Positions 1 through 6,880 of a DNA stretch of 17,964 bases are shown here, piece by piece. The DNA comes from JAAXTT01 sp964530215 (GTDB lineage: Bacteria; Bacillota; Desulfotomaculia; Desulfotomaculales; Desulfocucumaceae), in contig CAZHAJ010000022.1 of NCBI GenBank assembly GCA_964530215.1, positions 1 through 17,964 on the forward strand, read 5' to 3'. The notes beneath the pieces were generated by a model. It was not told the origin of the DNA. It worked only from the letters and a program-made list of their open reading frames with translations, and ran no database searches. Position 1 is the stretch's first letter. Every line of letters starts with the position of its first letter. The position numbers and the translations under genes are program-made.

Positions 1-496
1 GCCTGACCCTCTTCAAGAAATGCTGACCTTCACCCTCTATACGGTCTGCATTTTGGCTTCGTCTCGTCGCAGCCTTAACCGGATCAATATCTAACAGCAC
101 CGTAAGGTCAGGGGCTATCCCCCAACATGCACTTTTATTAAGGTCATCTAAAAATTCCTGCCTATTTCCCCTGGCCGCACCCTGATAGGCATAAGTAGAA
201 TCTACAAATCGGTCAGAGATAACCACCTGACCCAGCTTCAAGGCAGGAATAATCTTTTCAGACACCAATTGAGACCTGGCGGCAGCATAGAGAAAAGCTT
301 CCGCCCTGATATCAATAACAGAATCTCTACAAAGGAGTATTTCTCGCAATTTTTCTCCCAATAAAGTGCTTCCGGGATCCCTCAGGAGAACAACCGAATA
401 ACCCTTATCAGATAAAGCCTTATATAATCTGTTAACCTGGGTAGTCTTGCCTGCACCGTCAACACCTTCAAAGACCACAAATAGTCCTTTTTTCAT
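1..496 (-). CDS. tmk: Thymidylate kinase (dTMP kinase), 3' part beyond window
   Basis: Phosphorylates dTMP to dTDP with ATP in the cytoplasm, a step in dTTP synthesis. The frame is open from ATG at 496 to the window edge, giving about 165 residues; the family usually has about 205, so the C-terminal fifth lies outside. Visible motifs are the P-loop EGVDGAGKTT (residues 10-19), RDPGST (residues 39-44, the position of the usual REPGGT), the DRF-x-x-S motif of the DRY loop, and RIEGEG in the LID region near the cut. A G6 ribosome binding site lies 8-13 bases upstream of the ATG. Only 21 bases separate it from the stop of the decarboxylase gene, so the two are probably cotranscribed, as yaaO and tmk are neighbours in Bacillus. 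The start is certain; the product is nearly so. Confidence 0.95.
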   Translation of the reverse strand, partial: MKKGLFVVFEGVDGAGKTTQVNRLYKALSDKGYSVVLLRDPGSTLLGEKLREILLCRDSVIDIRAEAFLYAAARSQLVSEKIIPALKLGQVVISDRFVDSTYAYQGAARGNRQEFLDDLNKSACWGIAPDLTVLLDIDPVKAATRRSQNADRIEGEGQHFLKRVR

Positions 497-517
497 TTAA
501 ATATTCCCCCCGGTCAA

Positions 518-1969
518 CTAATCTATTATCTTTATGGTGTTTAAGTGTGGGTCAGCAGGCCCCTGAAAACCTGCCCCAGACTCCCTGGCCCGGATTAAAT
601 AGTTCACCATTTCCATGCTTATCTCCTCCCCGGGCAAAATTGCCGGGACTCCGGGGGGATATACCGCCAGCCATTCCGCACAGATACAACCCACAGACTC
701 CTCCAGACGAATCTTTTTGCTAGAGGCATACCAAGCATCCCTTAAACCCATTACCTGCTTGGCGGCGGGTGCACTAATCAAAGATCTTTCTATAGAAAAG
801 CCATTTCCTTCTCTGTCAATCAAGTCTTTTATGGCTACTATCAGCTGTCTGCATTCTTCTATACTTATCCCAAAACCCGGAATCAATACGATATTGTCAT
901 AGTCCGCCATCTCAACATATATGCTATGTTTTTGCATTAACCATTCGGCAGCCTGATATCCGGTAATACCCATTTTACTCACTCTAATTACAACTCTGGA
1001 AGGATCGTAATCAAACACTCCCCCGCCATCTAAATGTTGCCGTCCAAACAACTCGATGGCAGGCAAAGTCATTAATCCTTTCCTTAAATAAAAAACCGAT
1101 TCTATCAACTGTTGAAGCAAATCCCTTCCCCTTGCTGCTAACCGGCGACGAGACGCATCTAAGGAAGCCATTAATACATAAGATGGACTGCTGGTCTGAA
1201 TAAGCCTTATAACCTCAGCCACTCTTTCTGAACAAAAACCTGTTCCTTTTAAATGCAGCATTGAAGACTGGGTAAGGGAACCTCCTGTTTTATGCATACT
1301 TTGTACCACAGCATCAGCCCCTGCCTGAAGAGCACCTACCGGAAACCCTTTGTGGAAGTAAAAATGGGAGCCGTGGGCTTCATCAACCATAAGAGGCTTG
1401 TTTTGCTGATGAACCAAATTGGCAATTGTTCTAAGATCTCCCACCACACCATGATAAGTGGGATGAATACAAAGAACAGCACAAGCTTCGGAATGCTCCT
1501 GTAACTTTTTGGCAAGTTCATCCGCCGGGACACAGGCAGGAAAATTAAATTTCGGAACCATCGAGGGAACCGCAAAAACCGGTTCTATACCCCCGAGAAT
1601 CATCCCCCCCACCACTGAACGATGGATATTCCGTGGAACAATAATTTTTGCACCGGGATTTCCTGATGCTATTATTAAGGCATGTAAACCCTGGGTTGTC
1701 CCATTGACCAGGAAAAAACTTTTTTCTGCATTGAAAGCTTGGGCGGCAAGTTTTTGGGCCTCGTCAATAACACCCGCCGGGTTATTTAGATCATCTAAAC
1801 CAGGCAGCTCAGTCACATCAATACTAAAAGCTCCAAAGCCTATTATTTTCATAATATCCTCGGGAGCCCCCCTGCCACCGCCATGACCAGGCACATGCAT
1901 GCGCAACGTGTTGGCCTGAGCATACTGCACCAAAGCTTCCAGCAAAGGAGCCTTGCCCTGCTTAAACAT
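518..1969 (-). CDS. Orn/Lys/Arg decarboxylase-family PLP enzyme (YaaO-like)
   Basis: A fold-type I PLP enzyme of 483 residues, the short form of the Orn/Lys/Arg decarboxylase family (SpeA/YaaO type), likely cytoplasmic. Motifs seen: MHVPGHGGGRG near residue 24; a TTQG segment in the cofactor-binding region (residues 91-94); VDEAHG (195-200), whose Asp196 should pair with the pyridine nitrogen; and SMHKTGG, where Lys227 should form the Schiff base. The usual PGHKxG signature has Gly in place of Lys here. The ATG has GGGGG 5' of it at suitable spacing. The gene ends 21 bases before tmk, as yaaO precedes tmk in Bacillus. The substrate (arginine, lysine or another amino acid) cannot be read from sequence. 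Family assignment is firm; activity is inferred. Confidence 0.92.
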   Translation of the reverse strand: MFKQGKAPLLEALVQYAQANTLRMHVPGHGGGRGAPEDIMKIIGFGAFSIDVTELPGLDDLNNPAGVIDEAQKLAAQAFNAEKSFFLVNGTTQGLHALIIASGNPGAKIIVPRNIHRSVVGGMILGGIEPVFAVPSMVPKFNFPACVPADELAKKLQEHSEACAVLCIHPTYHGVVGDLRTIANLVHQQNKPLMVDEAHGSHFYFHKGFPVGALQAGADAVVQSMHKTGGSLTQSSMLHLKGTGFCSERVAEVIRLIQTSSPSYVLMASLDASRRRLAARGRDLLQQLIESVFYLRKGLMTLPAIELFGRQHLDGGGVFDYDPSRVVIRVSKMGITGYQAAEWLMQKHSIYVEMADYDNIVLIPGFGISIEECRQLIVAIKDLIDREGNGFSIERSLISAPAAKQVMGLRDAWYASSKKIRLEESVGCICAEWLAVYPPGVPAILPGEEISMEMVNYLIRARESGAGFQGPADPHLNTIKIID

Positions 1970-2006
1970 ATAAAACCCCCGGCACTAATTAATTAGACTT
2001 GTTGAA

Positions 2007-2035
2007 ATAATATCCTAATTCTAACGCCAAATCAA
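2007..2035 (-). promoter_or_regulatory. Candidate sigma-A promoter for the decarboxylase-tmk genes
   Basis: On the minus strand TTGATT (2035-2030) is followed after 17 bases by TATTAT (2012-2007), about 40 bases upstream of the decarboxylase ATG. Each hexamer is close to the sigma-A consensus and the spacing is optimal. The region is AT-rich, so chance matches are possible. Confidence 0.55.
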
Positions 2036-2098
2036 AAATGCTGCTACAATATCTTGAATTAATCTCCAATATTTTAATTACCAACATTTAAATTAATA

Positions 2099-2126
2099 TT
2101 GTTTTATAAAAGATATAAACTATAAC
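2099..2126 (+). promoter_or_regulatory. Candidate promoter for the small plus-strand ORF
   Basis: TTGTTT (2099-2104), a 16-base spacer and TATAAC (2121-2126) lie about 40 bases upstream of the small ORF at 2165. The match is moderate and the surroundings are AT-rich, so this is a weak call. Confidence 0.35.
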
Positions 2127-2164
2127 CAGGTTAAACTATTTTACTTTGAAAGGGGTTGCTCACG

Positions 2165-2416
2165 TTGCAAAAAATTGACGAAAAATACTTCTGTAAAAAA
2201 TATCGCACCAATGTATGTCTTATAATAAAAGAATGGAAAAAAGGCCTTTCCGATGCAGATATTTCAAAAAAAACCGGCATAGACCCTATAAAGCTGCAAC
2301 AAATTAAAACTGATATCGAGCTGGCTCACAGGCGATTAAGAATAGCCAAAAAGAAAGAAACAGATCCCCATCATACTGTTTTAAAACGCCATATCTTTTT
2401 AAGTCCTCTGACATAA
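2165..2416 (+). CDS. Small basic protein of unknown function, possible helix-turn-helix
   Basis: Not recognised as a named family. The 83-residue product is rich in Lys and Arg. Its middle (around EWKKGLSDADISKKTGID) reads like the first two helices of a helix-turn-helix, followed by a charged helix. I chose TTG at 2165 because AAAGGGG (2149-2155) lies nine bases upstream; an in-frame TTG at 2156 would touch that site. It faces away from the decarboxylase gene, and its last 46 bases overlap the 3' end of gin on the other strand. The tail encoded in that overlap looks less ordered than the rest. The G-rich ribosome binding site and the helix-turn-helix look support a real gene, but a non-coding frame cannot be excluded. 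Confidence 0.5.
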   Translation: MQKIDEKYFCKKYRTNVCLIIKEWKKGLSDADISKKTGIDPIKLQQIKTDIELAHRRLRIAKKKETDPHHTVLKRHIFLSPLT

Positions 2417-2559
2417 TAAGAATATCGTGGACTGCCTGCGTCACTGGCTATAATGTTTTTTTCGCATTGTATGCAAATAAAGCTGCTTCTAACCATTATA
2501 CCCCCTGTAAATCCCCAGATACTTCCACAAAAACTGCACTTAGGCGCTTCTGCAGTCAT
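2371..2559 (-). CDS. csfB: Anti-sigma-G factor Gin (CsfB) family zinc protein
   Basis: In Bacillus, Gin/CsfB is made in the forespore under sigma-F and binds sigma-G (and sigma-E), preventing premature late activity. The 62-residue product matches the family size of about 64. It has CSFC (Cys8, Cys11) and CIQC (Cys29, Cys32), the two zinc knuckles through which Gin binds zinc. The hydrophobic GGIMV stretch between them and the C-terminal YYVRGLKKIW block are also family-typical. The ATG has G6 upstream across a short AT spacer. Position supports the call: csfB lies between bofA and yaaO in Bacillus, and here it sits between bofA (with kor genes inserted) and the yaaO-like gene. The 3' end overlaps a converging small ORF. 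Confidence 0.85.
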   Translation of the reverse strand: MTAEAPKCSFCGSIWGFTGGIMVRSSFICIQCEKNIIASDAGSPRYSYYVRGLKKIWRFKTV

Positions 2560-2591
2560 AAAATTCCCCCCTTATCAAAACTACTATAAAG

Positions 2592-2619
2592 TATTCCCCT
2601 ATAGCTACAACAGTTACAC
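2592..2619 (-). promoter_or_regulatory. Weak forespore (sigma-F-like) promoter candidate for gin
   Basis: Minus-strand GTGTA (2619-2615), a 15-base spacer and GGGGAATA (2599-2592) lie about 35 bases upstream of the gin ATG. The spacing and the GG-A core resemble sigma-F promoters, and csfB is a sigma-F gene in Bacillus. Several positions depart from consensus, so this rests largely on the identity of the gene. Confidence 0.25.
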
Positions 2620-2639
2620 CTCAGCAAAAAGTGGCACTT

Positions 2640-2830
2640 TTTAACGCTGCAAATAAATGTTAAGTATTCTTTATATGATCTTGCATAAAAGCTGATCCAT
2701 TTGTTAAGGGGGAGGACATTAGAACGGACATTTTACACAGGTTGTTATCCGGCTTTTAGCACCGGAGCTTAGGGACTGGCCAGCAGGACGCATGGATGCG
2801 ACCGCAGCTTAAGTAAGTGCATGGATGCAC
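2640..2830. other. Intergenic stretch with short palindromes, no gene seen
   Basis: I find no convincing gene between gin and the kor terminator. A purine-rich run, AAGGGGGAGG (2706-2715), looks like a ribosome binding site but has no ATG, GTG or TTG at workable distance. Downstream are a TCCGG/CCGGA hairpin (about 2748-2765) and an eight-base palindrome CTGGCCAG. Two near-identical palindromes then follow, CGCATGGATGCG (2789-2800) and GTGCATGGATGCAC (2817-2830), spaced 28 bases start to start. The density of palindromes suggests a structured or repeated element. Confidence 0.4.
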
Positions 2831-2871
2831 AAAAAAAACTGTGACCAACTTTTCTATGTCAGTCACAGTTT
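2831..2871 (-). terminator. Rho-independent terminator of the kor operon
   Basis: On the minus strand AAACTGTGAC (2871-2862) pairs with GTCACAGTTT (2845-2836). Wobble pairs can extend the stem inward, and a T-run (2835-2831) follows. It lies about 175 bases past the stop of the last kor gene, beyond the repeat block. The stem resembles the hairpins at 10811-10840 and 13592-13623. Confidence 0.8.
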
Positions 2872-2876
2872 CGGTT

Positions 2877-3040
2877 TTATTTATTATTGGGTCTACACTA
2901 GCAATTGACAGATAGCATTTCTTAAAATTCTGGATTCTGACTTCTGACTTCTGTATTCCTCTGAATTACTGTGTCGACTACAGTAAGGTACTATTTACTC
3001 TCCATTCGTGGGGTCTACCCCAACAATTGACAGAGAGCCC
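2877..3040 (-). repeat. Composite 3'-end repeat, copy A
   Basis: Two copies of an imperfect palindrome of about 45 bases (2877-2917 and 2995-3040) flank a run of degenerate heptamers (2927-2965). The proximal palindrome contains TGGGGTCTACCCCA inside outer arms CTCTC and GAGAG. The block starts just past the stop codon of the last kor gene and ends at its terminator. The same parts recur at 10844-10998 and, degraded, at 13526-13672. It has no coding capacity. Confidence 0.8.
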
Positions 3041-3044
3041 AACA

Positions 3045-3281
3045 TTATTTGTTTTTTTCTACACTTATGGCGCAATCCGGGCAGACGTTCTGGCAAATAC
3101 CACAGACTATACAATCGTCATTTATTTTGACAGATGGAGTACCATACACTCCCAACTCTTCAGACCATGACATACACTTCTTGGGGCACTTCTGGATGCA
3201 CAGTCCGCAGCCTTTACACAAGCCAGGGAAAATAGCCCATATGCCTTTTTCCACTTTATATTCTTTAGATTTGCTTATCAT
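3045..3281 (-). CDS. korD: 2-oxoacid:ferredoxin oxidoreductase delta subunit (2x[4Fe-4S] ferredoxin)
   Basis: A ferredoxin-like subunit of 78 residues that should pass electrons from the thiamine-diphosphate centre to free ferredoxin. It has two classical clusters, CKGCGLCIQKCP and CIVCGICQNVCP, each CxxCxxCxxxCP. I chose ATG 3281, which has G6 (3298-3293) upstream. Longer in-frame starts reach into the preceding gene, and the GTG at 3293 overlaps the binding site. It is the last gene of the operon, 16 bases after the gamma-subunit stop, and repeat copy A follows it at once. The ferredoxin class is certain; its role as delta subunit follows from operon position. Confidence 0.92.
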   Translation of the reverse strand: MISKSKEYKVEKGIWAIFPGLCKGCGLCIQKCPKKCMSWSEELGVYGTPSVKINDDCIVCGICQNVCPDCAISVEKNK

Positions 3282-3297
3282 ATTTAACTGCACCCCC

Positions 3298-3864
3298 CTA
3301 CAATAAAGATGCCACAAGTTCGGCGCCACGATCTATGGCCTTGAAGTTAAGCTCCCTAAGTTTTGGGTTCTCCTCAAACTTATAGCCCAGTCTTTTTTCA
3401 ATAGCTGCCTTAGCCATCTCCTGCGTAACCACATTGGTGGCCTTAACCACAGCACCCATGATAATAACATTAAAAACTCTGGGAGTCAGTTCCTCATTAG
3501 CCACTTCCAAGGCAGGTATTGCCAGTACCTTTTTTGCATTCTTAGGTATTACATCTTCAACGCCTTTAATTCCGGAATCATAAACAAAAACCGTCTCTGC
3601 GCCCACATATTTACTGGTACGATACACAGCGCGATCGCTTAGTGCTATTACAATGTCTGCTGTCAAAAACTTCGGTGAGCCAATGGACTTGTCGCCGATT
3701 TGGAGGTATGCCACAGAGACTCCTCCCCGTTGCTCCACTCCAAAGTTTGGAATATAAAGAGCTTCTCTACCCTCTTCATTGGCTGCTTCAGCAATAATTT
3801 CAGCCACTGATTGCACTCCCTGGCCACCTTCCCCAGCCAGGATAATTTTAATAGCCCTAGCCAT
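3298..3864 (-). CDS. korC: 2-oxoacid:ferredoxin oxidoreductase gamma subunit
   Basis: The gamma subunit (188 residues) of the CoA-acylating 2-oxoacid:ferredoxin oxidoreductase complex, contacting CoA and the catalytic pair in related enzymes. The family hallmark GEGGQG occurs at residues 11-16, followed by the typical NFGVEQRGG block and a C-terminal helical end. Its ATG overlaps the beta-subunit stop as TAATG, with GAGGAGG seven bases upstream inside korB, which indicates translational coupling. Separate gamma and delta genes mark the four-subunit archaeal/anaerobic layout rather than the fused pyruvate enzyme. Confidence 0.93.
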   Translation of the reverse strand: MARAIKIILAGEGGQGVQSVAEIIAEAANEEGREALYIPNFGVEQRGGVSVAYLQIGDKSIGSPKFLTADIVIALSDRAVYRTSKYVGAETVFVYDSGIKGVEDVIPKNAKKVLAIPALEVANEELTPRVFNVIIMGAVVKATNVVTQEMAKAAIEKRLGYKFEENPKLRELNFKAIDRGAELVASLL

Positions 3865-4622
3865 TACTTTACCTCCTCATGCTGGGGTTTTGGTGCCTTT
3901 AATTCACCCACTTTAAAATACTGAGTCATATCTTTCTCAAGAAACTTCCAGGTATCCTGGGCATTAGTACGCCAGTTTGTAGGACAGGTAGAAAGTACTT
4001 CCACAAAGGAAAAACCCTTACCATTCATCTGGTTTTCCAATGCCTTTTTAATGAATCCCTTCAACTGTCTTGGATTAGCCACTGTACCCCGAGCCACATA
4101 TGCATTCTCTTGGGTAATGGCAGCCACCATCTCAGGTCCTTGGGTAGGATAACCCGTCATTTCAGGATCCCTTCCGTAAGGAGATGTTTCAGTTTTTTGA
4201 CCAGGCATGGTGGTGGGAGCCATTTGACCGCCGGTCATTCCATATTGGGTATTGTTAACCAAAATCACTGTGATATTTTCATTCCTGGACGCAGCATTAA
4301 CCAAATGCTGGGAACCAATGGCATAACCACCGCCGTCCCCCATATATGCAATACCAATTAAGTCAGGATTTGCCCTTTTGAGACCTGTTATCACAGGGGT
4401 AGTCCTACCATGGTGAGTCTGCACTGAATCAACATTAAAGAAATCCCAGGAAAGTAACGAGCAGCCAATATCACAACCATAAACCGCTTTATCTTGGATG
4501 CCCAACTCATCTATAGCTTCACCCAAAGCCCTTAAAACCAGCCCATGGCCACAGCCGGGACAAAACTTGTGGGGCTTGGTATCTATCCGCCAGCTTTTTG
4601 GCATAGCCAATTGCACAGACAT
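3864..4622 (-). CDS. korB: 2-oxoacid:ferredoxin oxidoreductase beta subunit (thiamine diphosphate-binding)
   Basis: The beta subunit (252 residues) binds thiamine diphosphate and Mg and carries out the oxidative decarboxylation with the alpha subunit. An FCPGCGHG block near residue 20 is typical. The cofactor motif GDGGG runs through to VNN about 27 residues later, and is followed by QYGMTGGQMAPTT and a TSPYGR segment. These last blocks look more like branched-chain (VOR-type) enzymes than classical 2-oxoglutarate ones, but I cannot decide the substrate by eye. The ATG has GGGAGG upstream. A 67-base gap separates it from the alpha gene, and it overlaps the gamma gene by one base. Confidence 0.94.
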   Translation of the reverse strand: MSVQLAMPKSWRIDTKPHKFCPGCGHGLVLRALGEAIDELGIQDKAVYGCDIGCSLLSWDFFNVDSVQTHHGRTTPVITGLKRANPDLIGIAYMGDGGGYAIGSQHLVNAASRNENITVILVNNTQYGMTGGQMAPTTMPGQKTETSPYGRDPEMTGYPTQGPEMVAAITQENAYVARGTVANPRQLKGFIKKALENQMNGKGFSFVEVLSTCPTNWRTNAQDTWKFLEKDMTQYFKVGELKAPKPQHEEVK

Positions 4623-4689
4623 ATTGTTTGCCTCCCTTCAATCTATAAACCTCCGGACTATCACCGGATTCAACATGAACCATCGTAAA

Positions 4690-5778
4690 TTACTTGATGA
4701 TTTCCTTAACCTTAGCCGTTACTTCTTCAGCGGTTATACCCATACCGGGCTTATATAGAGAAATAATCTCGGCACTGCTGCCGTAGATCTCATCCTTAAT
4801 CAGTCGAGCCATTTGTCCATTGGCGGATTCCACTAAAAGCAGCTTCTTAGCCTTGTTTGCCACTTCTCTTAACTCTTTGGCAGGCAATGGGCGCAGGGTA
4901 ATGGGCCGGAAATAGCCGACACTTACACCCTCTTTTCTTAATTCTTCCACTGCCTCCTTTACAGCTCTGGATACTACTCCGTGAGAAATCACTACCAAAT
5001 CTGACTCCTCAGCCGCTAAGCTTGAGTACTCGGCCACTTCGGGTGTGATGGCCAGAAAATCCTTTTCCATCTCCTGAAGGACCTCATAGAGCTCCTCTTC
5101 AACATTGTAGGTGTTACGATATTGAGCTGGGTCCCTATCAACACCGGGGGTACCGGCCTTACCCACATAAGGCTCGGTGGGAACCATTTGAATACCCTTA
5201 ACTTCAGGGTCATACATGGTTAAGGACTCTCTCATTTTTGCCTGGTAACCATCCCCCAAGACAAAGGTGGGGATACGGTATTTCCAAGCGGTATTAAAAG
5301 CCTTGATGGTATAATCGTACAACTCTTGGTGGTTCGCAGTGGAATATACTATACGGAATCCTTCACCGTTTCCACCGATGGTGGTCATGGTTACTTCCTG
5401 CTGAGAATAGATAACAGTAGCAGTTGACGGACCCCCTCTCTGCTGAACAACAACCACCAAAGGAAGCCTCATGGCCTCAGCCATTGAAATGGGTTCCTGC
5501 ATCAAAGTATTGCCCGGGCCAGCGGTGGCAGTAAAAGATCTTTTACCGGCAAGCACTCCACCCACTGTGGTAAATCCTGCCGACAGCTCATCTTCCGTCT
5601 GCAGAAATTCCCTTTCATATTTCGGAGCCAGTCTGGTCCAGTAATGCATAATTTCATTTTGCGGAGTAATGGGATAGCCGTACATTATATCAGCGCCGGC
5701 TGCCATTGCTGCATAAGCCACAACCTCATTACCGGTCATGAAATATCGCTTTTCTCCCTTAATTGGTTTTTCTGGCAT
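4690..5778 (-). CDS. korA: 2-oxoacid:ferredoxin oxidoreductase alpha subunit
   Basis: The alpha subunit (362 residues), containing the pyrimidine-binding and transketolase C-terminal-like domains. The GYPITPQNEI motif near residue 35 is the hallmark of the pyruvate/2-oxoacid oxidoreductase N-terminal domain. TATAGPGN and QQRGGPSTAT follow, and a C-terminal GYFRPITLRPLP block starts the second domain. There is no fused gamma domain, consistent with the separate gene downstream. The ATG has AGGAGGTG upstream at good distance. First gene of a korABCD operon. With free CoA and ferredoxin the complex would convert a 2-oxoacid to acyl-CoA, CO2 and reduced ferredoxin, or run in reverse. The substrate (2-oxoglutarate, 2-oxoisovalerate or other) is undecided. 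Confidence 0.94.
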   Translation of the reverse strand: MPEKPIKGEKRYFMTGNEVVAYAAMAAGADIMYGYPITPQNEIMHYWTRLAPKYEREFLQTEDELSAGFTTVGGVLAGKRSFTATAGPGNTLMQEPISMAEAMRLPLVVVVQQRGGPSTATVIYSQQEVTMTTIGGNGEGFRIVYSTANHQELYDYTIKAFNTAWKYRIPTFVLGDGYQAKMRESLTMYDPEVKGIQMVPTEPYVGKAGTPGVDRDPAQYRNTYNVEEELYEVLQEMEKDFLAITPEVAEYSSLAAEESDLVVISHGVVSRAVKEAVEELRKEGVSVGYFRPITLRPLPAKELREVANKAKKLLLVESANGQMARLIKDEIYGSSAEIISLYKPGMGITAEEVTAKVKEIIK

Positions 5779-5851
5779 GTAACGGGTACACCTCCTAAAT
5801 CATTAACCTTTAATTTATGCCTAGCCATCAGGTCTCAACCGATAATCACTT

Positions 5852-5882
5852 ATTATACGGCAATTAATCAGCTGAACTGCAA
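5852..5882 (-). promoter_or_regulatory. Candidate promoter of the kor operon
   Basis: A perfect minus-strand TATAAT (5857-5852) lies about 75 bases upstream of the alpha-subunit ATG. The best -35 match is TTGCAG (5882-5877), with a long 19-base spacer, so the -10 is more persuasive than the pair. Confidence 0.4.
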
Positions 5883-6002
5883 AGGCTAAAAATAATTCTC
5901 TTTAGTATCTATACAATGAAAGCACCGTCGACAGGAAACAATCATTTATTGCTATCCGTATCAGCGGAGCCGATATTAACAGTTAATATTTTTAAATACT
6001 TA

Positions 6003-6653
6003 TTACCATAAGGTTCGCGGCATATATCTTACCAAAGGCCATACCGGATTACCTAAAGGGTCTTTTTTTCCAATATCTGCTGCTATCTCCTGAACAGCTG
6101 TGGTAGCTAATACGGGTAATCCCAGTGCTTTAGCAGCTTCACTAACTACGATAACGCCCTCAGCAACAATTTCTGCAGTGGTCTCATCACCGAGATGGGT
6201 ATTATTTATTACCATATCCACTCTGCCCAGCTGTTTTACATACTCAATAATATCTTCCACCGTTCCGGTCATGGGCCGGCTTGCATTTAAAACCACCACC
6301 ACCTTTAAGTCCGGATCAGTATCTGCTCCTTCCAGCAGATTTAGGGTTCGAGATCCTTCCACACCGTAACCTACATCCAATATTATATCACCAGAGCGCC
6401 TTAATGCCCATCTACTATCTGCCCTGATAATATTTCCGGTCTCACCAAGTCCTATGGTCTCTTTTGTTTCCCATGCCAAAACATCTACTCCAGATGCAAT
6501 AAGTTCTTTTTTAATAGGTCTTAAAGTGTAGCATGGTTCCACCAAATCCAAATCCACCAAAGTAACCGCTTTACCGTTTCTGGACAAGGCCAGTGCTCTA
6601 TTTACCGCAATCTCACTTTTACCGCTGGCATACTCTCCCACAAAAGCTTCCAC
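6003..6653 (-). CDS. P-loop ATPase of the MinD/CobQ type, function unknown
   Basis: A P-loop NTPase of about 216 residues. The Walker A motif GEYASGKSE lies close to the N-terminus. LVDLDLVEPCYTLRP follows at the switch-I-like position, then ILDVGYGVEG as the Walker B/switch-II-like block and VVLNASRPMTGT further on. This suits a MinD/ParA/CobB-like nucleotide-binding fold, but I cannot name the family or partner. I prefer GTG 6653, which has GAGGG seven bases upstream; a GTG at 6680 adds nine residues but overlaps its own GAGGTG. It lies 224 bases upstream of korA in the same orientation and just after the bofA terminators. A role in maturing or regulating the Fe-S oxidoreductase is conceivable but only a guess from position. 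Confidence 0.75.
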   Translation of the reverse strand: MEAFVGEYASGKSEIAVNRALALSRNGKAVTLVDLDLVEPCYTLRPIKKELIASGVDVLAWETKETIGLGETGNIIRADSRWALRRSGDIILDVGYGVEGSRTLNLLEGADTDPDLKVVVVLNASRPMTGTVEDIIEYVKQLGRVDMVINNTHLGDETTAEIVAEGVIVVSEAAKALGLPVLATTAVQEIAADIGKKDPLGNPVWPLVRYMPRTLW

Positions 6654-6720
6654 TATTCTGCCCTCTATAACCAGAAACACCTCGCAAATAGTTTAATTTG
6701 TTAGACCTTTCAAAAAAATG

Positions 6721-6775
6721 AAAAATCTTTTCGGATAGAATCCGAAACTAAAAAAGGGTGTATGTATAGACACCC
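6721..6775 (-). terminator. Tandem rho-independent terminators after bofA
   Basis: Two hairpins in series on the minus strand. The first has GGGTGT/ACACCC arms (6775-6770 with 6761-6756) around an 8-base loop, followed by TTTTTT (6755-6750). The second is a perfect stem ATCCGAAA/TTTCGGAT (6729-6747) followed by a T-rich stretch. They separate the dnaX-bofA transcript from the ATPase and kor genes. Confidence 0.8.
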
Positions 6776-6880
6776 ATTACCTATAACGCAGTTTAAGTAT
6801 ATTTCAAATAAAAAGCCAAGTCAATAAACACAAATCTTTTTTTCACAAATCACAACAGGATTCATCAAATTTAATAAATA

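Noticed and set aside
1509..1886. 125-residue plus-strand ORF
   Set aside because: It is the antisense shadow of the decarboxylase gene, without a ribosome binding site or recognisable domain.
2718..2759. 13-codon ORF starting at ATT after GGGGGAGG
   Set aside because: ATT is a very rare start and lies only two bases from the putative binding site; no sign of coding.
2877..3040. CRISPR array
   Set aside because: Repeat units are palindromic but few, unevenly spaced and not separated by uniform unique spacers; no cas genes in the window.
5938..6002. Terminator after the ATPase gene
   Set aside because: An ATATTAA/TTAATAT stem is present, but it consists only of A-T pairs and has T on the wrong strand for the ATPase gene.
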